From: Couchioplanes caeruleus
Lineage (GTDB): Bacteria; Actinomycetota; Actinomycetes; Mycobacteriales; Micromonosporaceae
Direction: 5' to 3'
Assembly (NCBI RefSeq): GCF_023499255.1
Contig: NZ_CP092183.1
Span: 4,088,501-4,152,500, forward strand
Length of the DNA stretch: 64,000 nucleotides
Of the stretch, positions 52,258 through 61,338 are shown piece by piece. A program made the translations under genes and the position numbers. The notes below the pieces were generated by a model, which had not been told where the DNA came from, ran no database searches, and was given only the letters and a program-made list of their open reading frames with translations. Position 1 is the stretch's first letter, and every line of letters starts with the position of its first letter.

Positions 52258-53199
52258 ATGAGGTCCGTCCGCCGTACCGCAGCTCTCGCCGTCGCCGGCG
52301 GGATCGCCGCGGCCGCGACCGTCCTGCCGGCCGCGCCGGCCCTGGCGCACGGCGCGCCGACGTCGCCGATCAGCCGGACGGCGGCCTGCGCGACCGGCGG
52401 CGAGCGGACCGGCTCCGCCGCGTGCCGGGCCGCCCGGGAGGCCAACGGGCGGGCGTTCGGCTCGTTCGACAACCTGCGGGTCCCCAACGTCGGCGGCAAG
52501 GACCGGCAGTACATCCCCGACGGCAACCTGTGCAGCGGCGACCTGCCCGAGTTCCAGGGCCTCGACCTGCCGCGCGCCGACTGGCCGGCCACCAAGGTCA
52601 CCGCGGGCGCCGCGCTGCCGATCCGGTACGCCGGGACCATCCCGCACGAGGGCACCTTCCGGGTGTACCTGACCAGGGCCGGCTACGACCCCGCGCGGCC
52701 GCTGGGCTGGGGCGACCTGGGCGACCCGATCCTCACGGTCACCGACCCGCCGCTGCGCGACGGCAGCTACCGGATGACCGCGAAGCTGCCCAGGGACCGT
52801 ACGGGACGGCACGTGCTGTACACGGTGTGGCAGACCTCGAGCACCCCGGACACGTACTACTCCTGCTCCGACCTCGTGATCTCCGCGCCGGTGGCGGTGG
52901 CGGCCGCCAAGCCGGCGAAGGCCACCCCGAAGGCGTCCCGGTCCGCCGAGCCGGGTGCGGTGGCCGTACCGCTGGACGCGCAGAGCCCGGCGAGCGCGGC
53001 GGCCCCCGCGGCGCAGGCCCACGAGTCGTGGCTCAGCCCGGCCGCCGAGGCCACCGACGACCGGGTCGAACTGGGCCACCAGATCATCGTCGCGGCGCTC
53101 ATCGTGATCACCGGAGTGTCGGCGGGTGCCGGCTTCATGCGCCTGCGCGCCGCCCGGACGCAGTCCCGGACCAACGACTTCGCCCCGCCGCACCGCTGA
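52258..53199 (+). CDS. AA10 lytic polysaccharide monooxygenase with C-terminal membrane anchor
   Basis: 313 aa from ATG at 52258 after GAGGAGG. A signal peptide ends at ALA, exposing His (HGAPTSPISRTAAC), the first copper-brace ligand. The AA10 domain runs to about residue 200, with VTAGAALPIRYAGTIPHEGT holding a likely second His and HVLYTVWQTSSTPDTYYSCS as the third region. LPMOs oxidatively cleave chitin or cellulose. No CBM is present; instead an Ala/Pro linker leads to one TM (HQIIVAALIVITGVSAGAGF) and a basic tail. The anchor is unusual. Confidence 0.87.
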   Translation: MRSVRRTAALAVAGGIAAAATVLPAAPALAHGAPTSPISRTAACATGGERTGSAACRAAREANGRAFGSFDNLRVPNVGGKDRQYIPDGNLCSGDLPEFQGLDLPRADWPATKVTAGAALPIRYAGTIPHEGTFRVYLTRAGYDPARPLGWGDLGDPILTVTDPPLRDGSYRMTAKLPRDRTGRHVLYTVWQTSSTPDTYYSCSDLVISAPVAVAAAKPAKATPKASRSAEPGAVAVPLDAQSPASAAAPAAQAHESWLSPAAEATDDRVELGHQIIVAALIVITGVSAGAGFMRLRAARTQSRTNDFAPPHR

Positions 53200-53217
53200 G
53201 CGCCGGCCGGCCGGCGC
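53200..53217. terminator. 18-nt palindrome between convergent genes
   Basis: GCGCCGGCCGGCCGGCGC is a perfect palindrome starting immediately after the LPMO stop. It may fold in RNA from either strand. It has no T-tract or defined loop, so terminator function is only possible. Confidence 0.35.
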
Positions 53218-53254
53218 AGGCCTCGCGCCGCCGCGCCGGTGAGGACCACCCGGG

Positions 53255-54163
53255 TCAGCCGGCCCGCATGAGCTCCAGGAAGCGGGCGGCCAGGTCGAGC
53301 ATCTCGTCCTGCCGGGTCACCGTCAGGGTGAAGTCGACGAAGACCTCGTCCGCGGCCGCCTGCTTCGCGTAGGCCGCCACCTGCTCGAGCGTGCCGGTCG
53401 CGGGGACACGGGACGGGTCGGCGGGTGCGGCGGACAGCCTCGGGTTCAGCCGCTGCACCATGCGCAGGGCGGCCGGGTCCCGCCCGTACGCCTCGGCGGC
53501 GGTCCTGATCGAGTCCCACAGCGACCGCAGGTAGGGCAGCGGCAGGCCCACCGCCAGCCAGCCGTCGGCGCGGCGGGCGATGCGGGCCGTGGCCTCCGGC
53601 CGCAGGCCCGCGAGCAGGATCGGCGGGCGCGGCCGCTGCACGGGCTTGGGCTCGATGCGGCTGTCCGGTACGCGGAACCGCACCCCCTCGTGCCCCACGA
53701 CCTGCGCGCCCCAGACCGCCTCCAGCACGTCGAGGATCTCGTCGAGGCGCTCGCCCCGGCCCCGCCACGGCACGCCGGCGGCGGTGTACTCGTCGCGCAT
53801 CCAGCCCAGCCCCAGCCCGACCTCCAGCCGGCCCCGGCTGAGCACGTCGAGCGTGGTCAGCGTCCGGGCCAGCAGCACCGGGTTGTACCAGGGCGCGTTG
53901 AGGGTGCTCGTACCCAGGCGGATCCGGGAGGTGCCGGCCGCCGCGAAGGTCAGCGCGGTCAGCGGGTCCAGGTACGTGGCCATCTCGGCCGGCATCGTGC
54001 CGTCGCCGCCGGGATAGGGGTCGCTCGGGACCAGCGGGGACAGGAGGCGGTCGCCGGTCCAGAGGCTGTCGTACCCCAGGGTCTCCGCGGCGCGGCTGAC
54101 CTCGGTGACGGCCTCGGGGCTGGTGAGGGAGCCGTAATGGGGCAGGTTGAGGCCGATACGCAC
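53255..54163 (-). CDS. LLM-class (F420/FMN luciferase-like) oxidoreductase
   Basis: 302 aa from GTG at 54163, preceded by GGAAGG. The TIM-barrel luciferase-like pattern shows IGLNLPHYGSLTSPEAVTEV, AETLGYDSLWTGDRLLSP, IRLGTSTLNAPWYNPVLLAR and LSRGRLEVGLGLGWMRDEY. The GLGWMRDEY block fits F420-dependent actinobacterial members. The substrate is unknown. It is divergent from the sigma factor and convergent with the LPMO gene. Confidence 0.92.
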   Translation of the reverse strand: MRIGLNLPHYGSLTSPEAVTEVSRAAETLGYDSLWTGDRLLSPLVPSDPYPGGDGTMPAEMATYLDPLTALTFAAAGTSRIRLGTSTLNAPWYNPVLLARTLTTLDVLSRGRLEVGLGLGWMRDEYTAAGVPWRGRGERLDEILDVLEAVWGAQVVGHEGVRFRVPDSRIEPKPVQRPRPPILLAGLRPEATARIARRADGWLAVGLPLPYLRSLWDSIRTAAEAYGRDPAALRMVQRLNPRLSAAPADPSRVPATGTLEQVAAYAKQAAADEVFVDFTLTVTRQDEMLDLAARFLELMRAG

Positions 54164-54391
54164 GGATCGTCCTTCCACGGGGAGCGCCAGCACTGTGGAC
54201 GGACACCCTACGGGGGCCCCGGCGAGCGCTTGATACACCCCGGCGGCCCGGATCCGATCGGATGGCCGACACCCCCGCGACGTACGAACCCCAGGGTGGT
54301 CCGCCTCGACGGCTAGGGTGCCGCCCGGATCTCCCGGGGGGCCGCAATCCCTAGCGTCGGACGGGTGCTGACACGGGAGGACGCGAGACCC

Positions 54392-54970
54392 ATGACGACC
54401 AACGAATCCGACGGCATCCGTCAGACCATTCTCGACGCCCAGGCGGGGGACACCCGGGCCCGCGAGACCCTCATCCGGACGTTCGAGGCGCTCGTGTGGT
54501 GGACCGTCCGCTCGTTCCGGCTTTCCGAGGCCGACGCCGAGGACGCCGTTCAGAACACCTGGCTGCGGATGGTCGAGCGGCTCGGCGACCTGCGCGACCC
54601 CGAGCGGGCCGGCGCCTGGCTCGCCACGGTGGCCCGCCGCGAATGCCTGCAGCTGCTGCGCCACGGCCGCCGCGAGATCGTCGGCCTCGACAACCAGGCC
54701 GACCGCCCCGACGAGCGGGAGCCGCAACCCGAGCGCGCCGCCGTCGAGCGCAGCATGAACGACCTGCTCTGGCAGCACGTGAACCGGCTCCCGGCGCCCG
54801 CGCGGGCCCTGCTGACGACGCTGAGCAGCAGCAACGCCCCCGGGTACGCCGAGTTCGCCCGGATCACCAACATGCCCATCGGCAGCATCGGCCCCACCCG
54901 CATGCGGTCCCTGCGCAAGCTGCGCAGTCAGCTCGAGGGCAGCGGACTGGGGTCGTACGCATGGCACTAA
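54392..54970 (+). CDS. ECF-like RNA polymerase sigma factor
   Basis: 192 aa from ATG at 54392; a GTG at 54365 is also possible. Region 2 (ALVWWTVRSFRLSEADAEDA, then VQNTWLRMVERL) binds the -10 and core. Region 4 (about 120-185) is weaker: AGYAEFARITNMPIGSIGPT (as GYAEFARITNMPIGSIGPTR) and MRSLRKLRSQL. No anti-sigma gene is adjacent. The 3' end overlaps the convergent LuxR gene by 4 nt. Confidence 0.9.
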   Translation: MTTNESDGIRQTILDAQAGDTRARETLIRTFEALVWWTVRSFRLSEADAEDAVQNTWLRMVERLGDLRDPERAGAWLATVARRECLQLLRHGRREIVGLDNQADRPDEREPQPERAAVERSMNDLLWQHVNRLPAPARALLTTLSSSNAPGYAEFARITNMPIGSIGPTRMRSLRKLRSQLEGSGLGSYAWH

Positions 54971-57687
54971 TCTCCGGCCGCGATGCCCGCCAGCTCGGAG
55001 CGGGAGCGGATGTTCGTCTTCCGGTAGATGTTGCTCAGGTGGTACTCGATCGTCTTCTGGCTGAGGAAGAGCGTGGCCGCCGCCTCGTGGTTGGTGGCCC
55101 CCCGGGCGACCACCAGCGCCACCTGCAGCTCCTGCGGGGTGAGGCCGGGCAGACCGGCGTCGGAGCGGGTCACCGTGGTGCCGGTGGCGCGCAGCTCGGT
55201 GTGCGCCTTGTCCGCCCAGGGCTGGGCGCCGAGCCGCTCGAAGGTCTCCAGCGCCGCCTGCAGGTGCTCCCGGGCCTCCGCGCGCTGCCGCTGCCGGCGC
55301 AGGCGCTCCCCGAAAGCCAGCTGGGTGCGGGCCCGCTCGAACGGCATCACCGCGCACGCCTCGGCGGCGAGCGCGCCGGCGAACGCCTCGCGCATCTCGC
55401 CCGGCTCGGCCAGCAGCGCCCGGCAGCGCAGCGCCGCCGCCCGCGCCCAGACGCCCTCACCGGCCGCCTCGGGCGCGTCCAGCAGCTGCGCGGCGTCGGC
55501 GGGACGCCCGGCCCGGACGTACGCCTCGACCAGGTCGAACACCCAGCCGACCACGGCCGGGTCGTGGATCTGCCGCACCACCGGGAGCTCGCGTACGGCC
55601 TCGAGCCGGGTGATCGCCTCGGCGGCGTCGCCCTGGCTGAGCGCGAGCAGCCCGAGCTCGTGCCCGGTGTAGAGGGCCATGCAGTCGATGCCGAGCCGCT
55701 TCGCGACCTCCTCCGTACGGCCCACCCGCCGCGTGCAGTCGTCGACCCGGCCCTGCACCGCGTCGAGACGGCCGGCGAAGAACAGCCCGTACAGGTTCGC
55801 CGAGCGCGTCTCGCTGGCCAGGCGCAGGCTCTCCGCCGCGCTGACCCGGGCGTCGTGCCAGCGGCCGGTGCGGAACTGCAGCTCCGACTGCACGCCCAGG
55901 GCCTGCGGCAGCACGCCCAGCGCGCCGGTGGCCCGGGCCGCGCCGACGACCCGGTCCAGCAGCTCGCCGGCCCGGTCGTAGCCGTCCAGCCAGATCCACG
56001 TCAGCGCGGCGTGGCACATCTCCTGGGCGCGGACGAGCGGGTCGGCGCGCAGCAGCTCGTCGTGGCAGTCGGACAGCAGCCGGACCGCCTCGGCGCGCTC
56101 ACCCTGCAGGGCGCGGCCGCCGGCGTACGCCACCGCCGCCACCAGGCGCGCCACGCCGCCGACCCGCACACCCAGGTCGTGGGCGCGCCGGACCGCGTCC
56201 TGCAGCTCGTCGATCCGGCCGATCATGAAGTACGGGATGCAGGCGTCGGAATACATCAGCGCGGCCCGGGCCGGATCCGCCTGCTCCACGGCGTGCGCGC
56301 TGGCGGTGAGCCGCTCCAGGGCGCCGTCCGGCCGTTCCCGCCACATCCGCACGTACGCGTCCATGTGCTGGATGACCGCGCGCCGGCCGGGATCGGTGGT
56401 CAGCGGCAGCGCCTCGGCGAGCAGCGGCAGCACCTGGTCGTTGCGGCCGGCCAGCTGCCAGCACCGGGCGGCGCGCAGCAGCCGGCGGGGCCGGTCGGGG
56501 CCGCGGCTGAGCCGTGCGGCGTGGCCGAAGGCCCGGGCGGCCGCCACGTACCCGGCGCGCCCGACCGCCCGCTGCGCCGCCCGCTCGAGCTCGGCCGCGA
56601 CGTCGTCGTCGGGTTCCAGGGTCGCCGCGGCGAGGTGCCACGCGCGGGCGTCCGCGGCGGCGTCGCCGGGCTCGCCGCCGAGCGCGGCGGCCAGCGCGGT
56701 GTGCGCGGCGCAGCGGTCGTCCATGGAGGCGCCGTAGTAGGCCAGCGACCGCAGCATCGGATGACGGAAGTCGACCCGTCGCTCGTCGATCGTGACGATG
56801 TCGGCCTTCTCGGCGGGCGCGAAGTCGCGCAGCTGCAGCCCGGTCGCGCGGGCCGCGGCCAGCAGCGTGCCGATGTCGCCGCCGGCGGCCGCCGCGGCCA
56901 GCACCAGCGCGCGGCGGGTCGGTTCGGGCAGCTGCGCCAGCCGGGCGCCCAGCGAGCGCTCGAGCCGCGAGCCGGTCGGGATCACCGGGGCGCCGATGGG
57001 GTCCTCGGCGGGATCGGTCCACTCCCGGCACATCTCGATCACGCCGAGCGGGTTACCGGCGGTCGCGGCGTGCAGGCGGGCCGCCGTCCCGGCCGGGGTG
57101 GCCGTCAGGGTGGCCCGGGCCAGCGTGTCGACCTCCTCCAGGCTGAGCCCGCTCAGCGCGATGTGGGGTGCGCGCAGCTCGGCGGTGTCCGAGGCGCTGC
57201 GGGTGGCCAGCAGCAGCGCGATGCCGTCCGCCTGCAGCCGCCGGCCGGCGAAGAGCACGGCCTCGCGCGACGACGCGTCGAGCCACTGCAGATCGTCCAC
57301 GACGACCAGCAGCGGTCCGCTCTGCGCCGCCGCCGACAGCAGGCCCACGGTCGCGGCGCAGACGGAGAAGCGGTCGCCGGCCACCGGCGGGCCGAGCGCG
57401 AGCGCGCTGCGCAACGCCGCGGCCTGCGGGGCGGGCAGGCCGTCCAGCTCGCCGAGCACCGGCCGCAAAAGGTCGGACAGACCGGCGAACGGGATCTCGG
57501 ACTCCGCCTCGTAGCCGCGGGCGCTGAGCACCCGCATACCCTCGGCGTGGTCGAGCGCGTACTTGATCAAGGTGGTCTTGCCGATGCCCGGCTCCCCGGT
57601 GAGCACCAGGGCGTCGCTGCGCCCGGCCCGGGCGTCTGTCAGAAGACCGTCGATCAATGCACGTTCGGCGGTCCGTCCGAGCATCAT
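54967..57687 (-). CDS. LAL-type LuxR regulator (AAA ATPase, TPR, HTH)
   Basis: 906 aa from ATG at 57687. N-terminal AAA domain: Walker A LTGEPGIGKTTLIKYALD near residue 30, Walker B LLVVVDDLQWLD near 130. A long TPR-like helical middle (about 350-830) likely binds a ligand or protein. C-terminal LuxR HTH: LTPQELQVALVVARGATNHE then AAATLFLSQKTIEYHLSNIY. This MalT-like class activates transcription when bound to inducer and ATP. It faces the DyP genes across 107 bp that hold three regularly spaced boxes. Confidence 0.94.
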   Translation of the reverse strand: MMLGRTAERALIDGLLTDARAGRSDALVLTGEPGIGKTTLIKYALDHAEGMRVLSARGYEAESEIPFAGLSDLLRPVLGELDGLPAPQAAALRSALALGPPVAGDRFSVCAATVGLLSAAAQSGPLLVVVDDLQWLDASSREAVLFAGRRLQADGIALLLATRSASDTAELRAPHIALSGLSLEEVDTLARATLTATPAGTAARLHAATAGNPLGVIEMCREWTDPAEDPIGAPVIPTGSRLERSLGARLAQLPEPTRRALVLAAAAAGGDIGTLLAAARATGLQLRDFAPAEKADIVTIDERRVDFRHPMLRSLAYYGASMDDRCAAHTALAAALGGEPGDAAADARAWHLAAATLEPDDDVAAELERAAQRAVGRAGYVAAARAFGHAARLSRGPDRPRRLLRAARCWQLAGRNDQVLPLLAEALPLTTDPGRRAVIQHMDAYVRMWRERPDGALERLTASAHAVEQADPARAALMYSDACIPYFMIGRIDELQDAVRRAHDLGVRVGGVARLVAAVAYAGGRALQGERAEAVRLLSDCHDELLRADPLVRAQEMCHAALTWIWLDGYDRAGELLDRVVGAARATGALGVLPQALGVQSELQFRTGRWHDARVSAAESLRLASETRSANLYGLFFAGRLDAVQGRVDDCTRRVGRTEEVAKRLGIDCMALYTGHELGLLALSQGDAAEAITRLEAVRELPVVRQIHDPAVVGWVFDLVEAYVRAGRPADAAQLLDAPEAAGEGVWARAAALRCRALLAEPGEMREAFAGALAAEACAVMPFERARTQLAFGERLRRQRQRAEAREHLQAALETFERLGAQPWADKAHTELRATGTTVTRSDAGLPGLTPQELQVALVVARGATNHEAAATLFLSQKTIEYHLSNIYRKTNIRSRSELAGIAAGD

Positions 57688-57696
57688 CGGCCGAGT

Positions 57697-57732
57697 GTAT
57701 GCCGGTTGGCCGCATACGAGTTGTCCGCATAC
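57697..57732. promoter_or_regulatory. Three GCATAC/GTATGC boxes at 15-bp period
   Basis: GTATGC (57697-57702) is inverted relative to GCATAC (57712-57717) and GCATAC (57727-57732). Starts are exactly 15 bp apart. The second and third lie in 10-bp repeats CGCATACGAG. They sit between the LuxR and DyP operon starts, so they are a good candidate operator. Confidence 0.6.
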
Positions 57733-57794
57733 GAGGATGTCCGTACCGCGTCGGCATCGGCCGGCGGGGCGAGCGTCCACCGGGGGAGCCAGCC

Positions 57795-58373
57795 ATGAAC
57801 GCAACGGGGCGGTCCGGGCGCAGCACGGCGCTCACCGTGCTCAGCCCGATGCCCAGACTGTGGGCGGGACCGCTGCGGGCGATCCTGTACCTGCGCAAGC
57901 GCCTCGGGCCCAGCCGGGACCTGCAGGACATGTCGTTCATCCACTTCGCACACTGGAGCGTCATCACCCGGTTCCCGGGCCAGCAGCGCCGCACGCGGTA
58001 CGCGTACCTGCTGTTCCGCAGCGACTTCAACGGCGACTGGGACGAGTACATCGACGCCTTCTCCATCGTCATCCCGCTGCGGATGGCGCTGATCTGGGGC
58101 TGGTCGTACGGCTTCCCGGGCGCGCTGCCCACCGAGCCGTTCCGCCGCTACATCCGGCGCAACGACCTGCCCGTCGACCACTACTGGTCGGCGTACCCGG
58201 AGTCCTCGGTGAGCGAGATCGCCGCCGCGCTGCGGGTGCGCGACGCGTACCGCGACCACCTCGGCGACACCGACCCGGCCGACGCGCCGGCCCACCCGGC
58301 GTGGCCGCGGTTCCTGGCCGACGTCCAGGGTGACCTGCACGCATGGGAGCGTGACGATGACCTCGCAGCCTGA
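57795..58373 (+). CDS. Unknown protein preceding a DyP peroxidase
   Basis: 192 aa from ATG at 57795 after GGGGGAG. It has no signal peptide. The sequence includes MSFIHFAHWSVITRFPGQQR, TRYAYLLFRSDFNGDWDEYI, DAFSIVIPLRMALIWGWSYG and a Trp/Tyr-rich middle. The aromatic-rich beta pattern recalls a ferredoxin-like (Dabb/DyP-like) fold. Its stop lies 17 bp inside the next gene, so the two are co-translated. Function unknown; likely a partner or assembly factor of the peroxidase. Confidence 0.75.
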   Translation: MNATGRSGRSTALTVLSPMPRLWAGPLRAILYLRKRLGPSRDLQDMSFIHFAHWSVITRFPGQQRRTRYAYLLFRSDFNGDWDEYIDAFSIVIPLRMALIWGWSYGFPGALPTEPFRRYIRRNDLPVDHYWSAYPESSVSEIAAALRVRDAYRDHLGDTDPADAPAHPAWPRFLADVQGDLHAWERDDDLAA

Positions 58374-60192
58374 CCGGGGCACCCGGTCCGTGACCGTCCT
58401 GGCCCGCATCGCCGACGACCGGGTGGAGGCGCTGCGCAAGACCCTGCGGGAGGCGGGTACGCCGTTCGCCCACGTGCCCGGCGTCCACGTGGTACGGCTG
58501 GTCGTCGTCGAGGACGTCGTCGCGCAGACCCGCCCGACCGTGTGGCGATGGAAGGCGCGGTTGCTCGACCTCGTGGTGCACGCCGGGCGGGGGCCGCGGC
58601 CGGACCGGCTGCCGCACCCGTACCTGCTGCTGACCGCCACCGTCGACGGGCCGCAGGAGCGTTTCTTCGCCGGTATGCGGGCCCTCGGGCCGCATGCCGA
58701 CGCGATCTGGGAGCACTGCACCGGATACCCGGGCAGCGAGCGCGCGGCCGGCTTCGTCCGGTTCTTCACCGAACGCAGCCAGCGCGCGGACTACACGTTC
58801 GCCGGCGCGCCGGACGGCACGGTCGGCGAGTTGCGGGACGCGGTCGGGATGCGCCGCCGGCTCGCGGCGCTGGCGGCCGGCGGCCACAGCGGCCGGGTCC
58901 CCGCGCTGACCACGTCCGGACCGGCACCCGTGCCGCAACGGCCCCGGGCGGTGGTCGCCGAGGCCCTGCGCCTGGGCGACATCCAGGGCATGGTGCTGCG
59001 CGGCTTCGGCCACCACCACGCGGCCGCCCACCTGTTGCTGCGCTTCACCGGCGCGGACCCGGCCCGCGCCTGGCTGGGCGCGCTGGCGCCGCGCGTGACC
59101 TCCGCTGCCGAGGTGCAGGAACGGCCCAACCGGGCACTGCACCTGGGCCTGAGCCACGCCGGCCTCGCCGCGCTGGGCGTCACCGAGGCCGAGCTCAACG
59201 CCTTTCCCGAGGAGTTCCGAGCCGGCATGTACGCCCGCGAGGCCGCGCTGTCGCCCGGGCGGGGCACCGATCCCTGGGCGGCCCCGTTCGACCGCCCGGG
59301 AGCGGTGCACGCGGTGCTCATGGTCTCCGCCACGACGCGGGAGATCCTCGACGCGTCGCTGCGCGAACTCCCCGCCGGGACGGCGGCCGGTGGCGGCGTG
59401 CACCTCGTGGGAGAGATCCGCGGCGACCGCCTGCTGGCCGACCGGGGCGGCCGGCGTACCTTCATCGAGCACTTCGGGTTCGCCGACGGCCTGTCCACCC
59501 CGAAGATCGACGGGTACGACGAGGGCACCGGCGACGAGCTGCTGCCGCCCGGCGAGTTCGTCCTCGGCCTGCCCGATGTGGACGGCGACGCGGCCGGCCG
59601 GGGCGTTCCCGCCGACCTGGCCCGCAACGGCAGCTTCCTGGTCTACCGCAAGCTCGAGCAGGACGTCGCCGCGTTCCGGGAGACCACGGCGGCCGTCGCG
59701 GACCGGTTCGCCGGCGGTGCCGATGACGTGGCCGCCGCGCTGGTCGGCCGGACCGGCGACGGCTCCGCGTTGGAGCGGTGCCCGGTCGCCTCGCACGTAC
59801 GCCGCGCGAACCCGCTCGGCACCCTGCCCGGCGGCATCCGGTTGTCGCGGCGGCACATGATGCTGCGGCGCGGCATTCCGTACGGGCCGCAGCTGCCCGA
59901 CGGCGCCCCGGACGACGCGCAGGAGCGGGGCCTGCTGTTCCTCGCCGTGGTCGGCGACATCCACCGGCAGTTCGAGTTCGTGCAGACCCAGTGGATGGCC
60001 GACGGGAACGTGTTCGGCCGCGGCGGCGAGCAGGACGTCTTCACCACGGCCGGCGGTCCGGGGGCCCGCGTGCTGGTCGAGGGGGAGCCGCCGGTGTACG
60101 TGCCGATCCCGCGGCCGCTGGTCACCTGCCGCGGCGGCGAGTACTTTCTGCTGCCCGGCCTCGCCGCGCTCGCGGCCCTCGCCGGGCGGTGA
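58357..60192 (+). CDS. DyP-type heme peroxidase with extra N-terminal domain
   Basis: 611 aa from ATG at 58357. Residues about 200-611 are a DyP peroxidase: HFGFADGLSTPKIDGYDEGT holds the GXXDG motif with catalytic Asp; VASHVRRANPLGTLPGG gives the proximal heme His; and LLFLAVVGDIHRQFEFVQTQ is the conserved C-terminal strand. The first 190 residues (SVTVLARIADDRVEALRKTL, DYTFAGAPDGTVGELRDAVG) are an extra domain, and the total length is well above the usual 300-450. There is no Tat signal, so it is cytoplasmic or compartment-loaded. Confidence 0.9.
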   Translation: MTSQPDRGTRSVTVLARIADDRVEALRKTLREAGTPFAHVPGVHVVRLVVVEDVVAQTRPTVWRWKARLLDLVVHAGRGPRPDRLPHPYLLLTATVDGPQERFFAGMRALGPHADAIWEHCTGYPGSERAAGFVRFFTERSQRADYTFAGAPDGTVGELRDAVGMRRRLAALAAGGHSGRVPALTTSGPAPVPQRPRAVVAEALRLGDIQGMVLRGFGHHHAAAHLLLRFTGADPARAWLGALAPRVTSAAEVQERPNRALHLGLSHAGLAALGVTEAELNAFPEEFRAGMYAREAALSPGRGTDPWAAPFDRPGAVHAVLMVSATTREILDASLRELPAGTAAGGGVHLVGEIRGDRLLADRGGRRTFIEHFGFADGLSTPKIDGYDEGTGDELLPPGEFVLGLPDVDGDAAGRGVPADLARNGSFLVYRKLEQDVAAFRETTAAVADRFAGGADDVAAALVGRTGDGSALERCPVASHVRRANPLGTLPGGIRLSRRHMMLRRGIPYGPQLPDGAPDDAQERGLLFLAVVGDIHRQFEFVQTQWMADGNVFGRGGEQDVFTTAGGPGARVLVEGEPPVYVPIPRPLVTCRGGEYFLLPGLAALAALAGR

Positions 60193-60301
60193 CCGCGCCG
60201 GTGCCGGCCTGAGGCGGCCGGGCCCACCGCGGCGGACCGGCGGAGTCGCACGTCGAGATCGCGAGGGGGCGGCGGCCCGCGGGCCCGTCCGGCCCCAGGG
60301 G

Positions 60302-60595
60302 TCAGGCGGCGGCCGCGTGCTCGAAGCGGCGCAGCTCGCGGGCCTCCTTGGCGTACCGGGTGAGCAGGTGGACCGTGTGCGGCCCGGCGACGCCGTCGGG
60401 CTCCAGGCCGACCCGGTCCTGGAACCGGCGCACGGCGGCGTCCAGGTCGGCCGGGTCCGGACCCACCGCCAGGCCGAGATCGGCGAAGAGCTCCTGCACC
60501 GCCGCCGGATCCGCGGCCGGGACCGGCTCGCCGTTCCAGCCGATCAGGCCGCCGACGGCGGTCCCGACCACACTCAGCATTCCTCGTGCCGACAT
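60302..60595 (-). CDS. Small peptidoglycan-binding-domain protein
   Basis: 97 aa from ATG at 60595 after GGAGGT. An N-terminal Gly/Ala-hydrophobic segment (MLSVVGTAVGGLIGW) leads to a PG_binding_1-like helical domain (LDAAVRRFQDRVGLEPDGVA, then GPHTVHLLTRYAKEARELR). With no clear signal cleavage site, export is uncertain. Confidence 0.75.
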   Translation of the reverse strand: MSARGMLSVVGTAVGGLIGWNGEPVPAADPAAVQELFADLGLAVGPDPADLDAAVRRFQDRVGLEPDGVAGPHTVHLLTRYAKEARELRRFEHAAAA

Positions 60596-60727
60596 CGCTA
60601 CCTCCGCAGGGCTCTCGTGACCTGCTCCCAGAATCCGCCGGCGGCCTGTGCGTGACATCGGACCGCGGTCGTGACCTGCTGTGGATCCGCTGCGACTTTC
60701 GGCCGACCGGCGCCGGGGCCCCCGTCC

Positions 60728-61159
60728 TCAGAATTCGTCGACGCGGCGGTCCTGGTCCGGGCAGACCGTGTCGATCGCCAGCTTGACCAGCTCCCGGGCG
60801 GTGGCCTGGTCGACCGCCTCGGCGTCGGCCGTGCCGAGGCCACGGGTCCGGGCCACGATCGTGTCGGCGTCGTCGCCCTTGTCCAGCGCGGTGCAGGCCT
60901 GCTGCGCGAGGGCGCCGATCTCGTCCTCCCGGCGGTCCGCGGCGACCTCGGGCAGGCTGCGCCGCACCGCCGCCACGAACGCGTCCGGGCCGTCCGCGGT
61001 CCGCGCCGTGGCCGTGGTCGCGGCGGCCGTGGTCGCGGCGGCCGTGGTCGCGGCGGGCGCCGGGGTCTTCGCGGGTGAGGTGCCGGCGTCGTCGCCGCAA
61101 CCGCTCAGGGCCAGCAGGAGCATCGCCACCGCCGGCAGCCGCTTCGTCATCTCGTCCAT
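60728..61159 (-). CDS. Lipoprotein with DUF732-like domain
   Basis: 143 aa. The signal and lipobox (VAMLLLALSGC) are followed by a TTAAATTAAATT linker from 15-bp repeats. The domain (DAFVAAVRRSLPEVAADRRE, ALAQQACTALDKGDDADTIV, LVKLAIDTVCPDQ) resembles DUF732, with its two Cys forming a disulphide. Such proteins are abundant in actinobacterial envelopes and have no known reaction. The start may be the second ATG, three codons later. Confidence 0.82.
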   Translation of the reverse strand: MDEMTKRLPAVAMLLLALSGCGDDAGTSPAKTPAPAATTAAATTAAATTATARTADGPDAFVAAVRRSLPEVAADRREDEIGALAQQACTALDKGDDADTIVARTRGLGTADAEAVDQATARELVKLAIDTVCPDQDRRVDEF

Positions 61160-61338
61160 CCCCCGCCGATCGTGTCCGCCCGTGCGGCAGGCCTAACGGC
61201 CGGAGGCGGCAGCGGCGACGGACGCCGGCGCACCGTGCCCCGCACGGGTGACCCGCGGCACTCAGCGAACCCACAGAGCGCTCACCGCGAGCTGACAAGT
61301 CGCCGGGCAACAGTGAAGGCACCCAAGGAGGTTCAGCC

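Noticed and set aside
53255..55357. Fusion of the LLM enzyme with an N-terminal LuxR-like region in one frame
   Set aside because: The extension runs antisense to the sigma factor and out of frame with LuxR; a GTG with a good ribosome site at 54163 defines the LLM start.
60728..61159. 15-bp repeats near 61010-61066 as a regulatory array
   Set aside because: They are in frame and encode the Thr/Ala linker of the lipoprotein, so they need no separate explanation.
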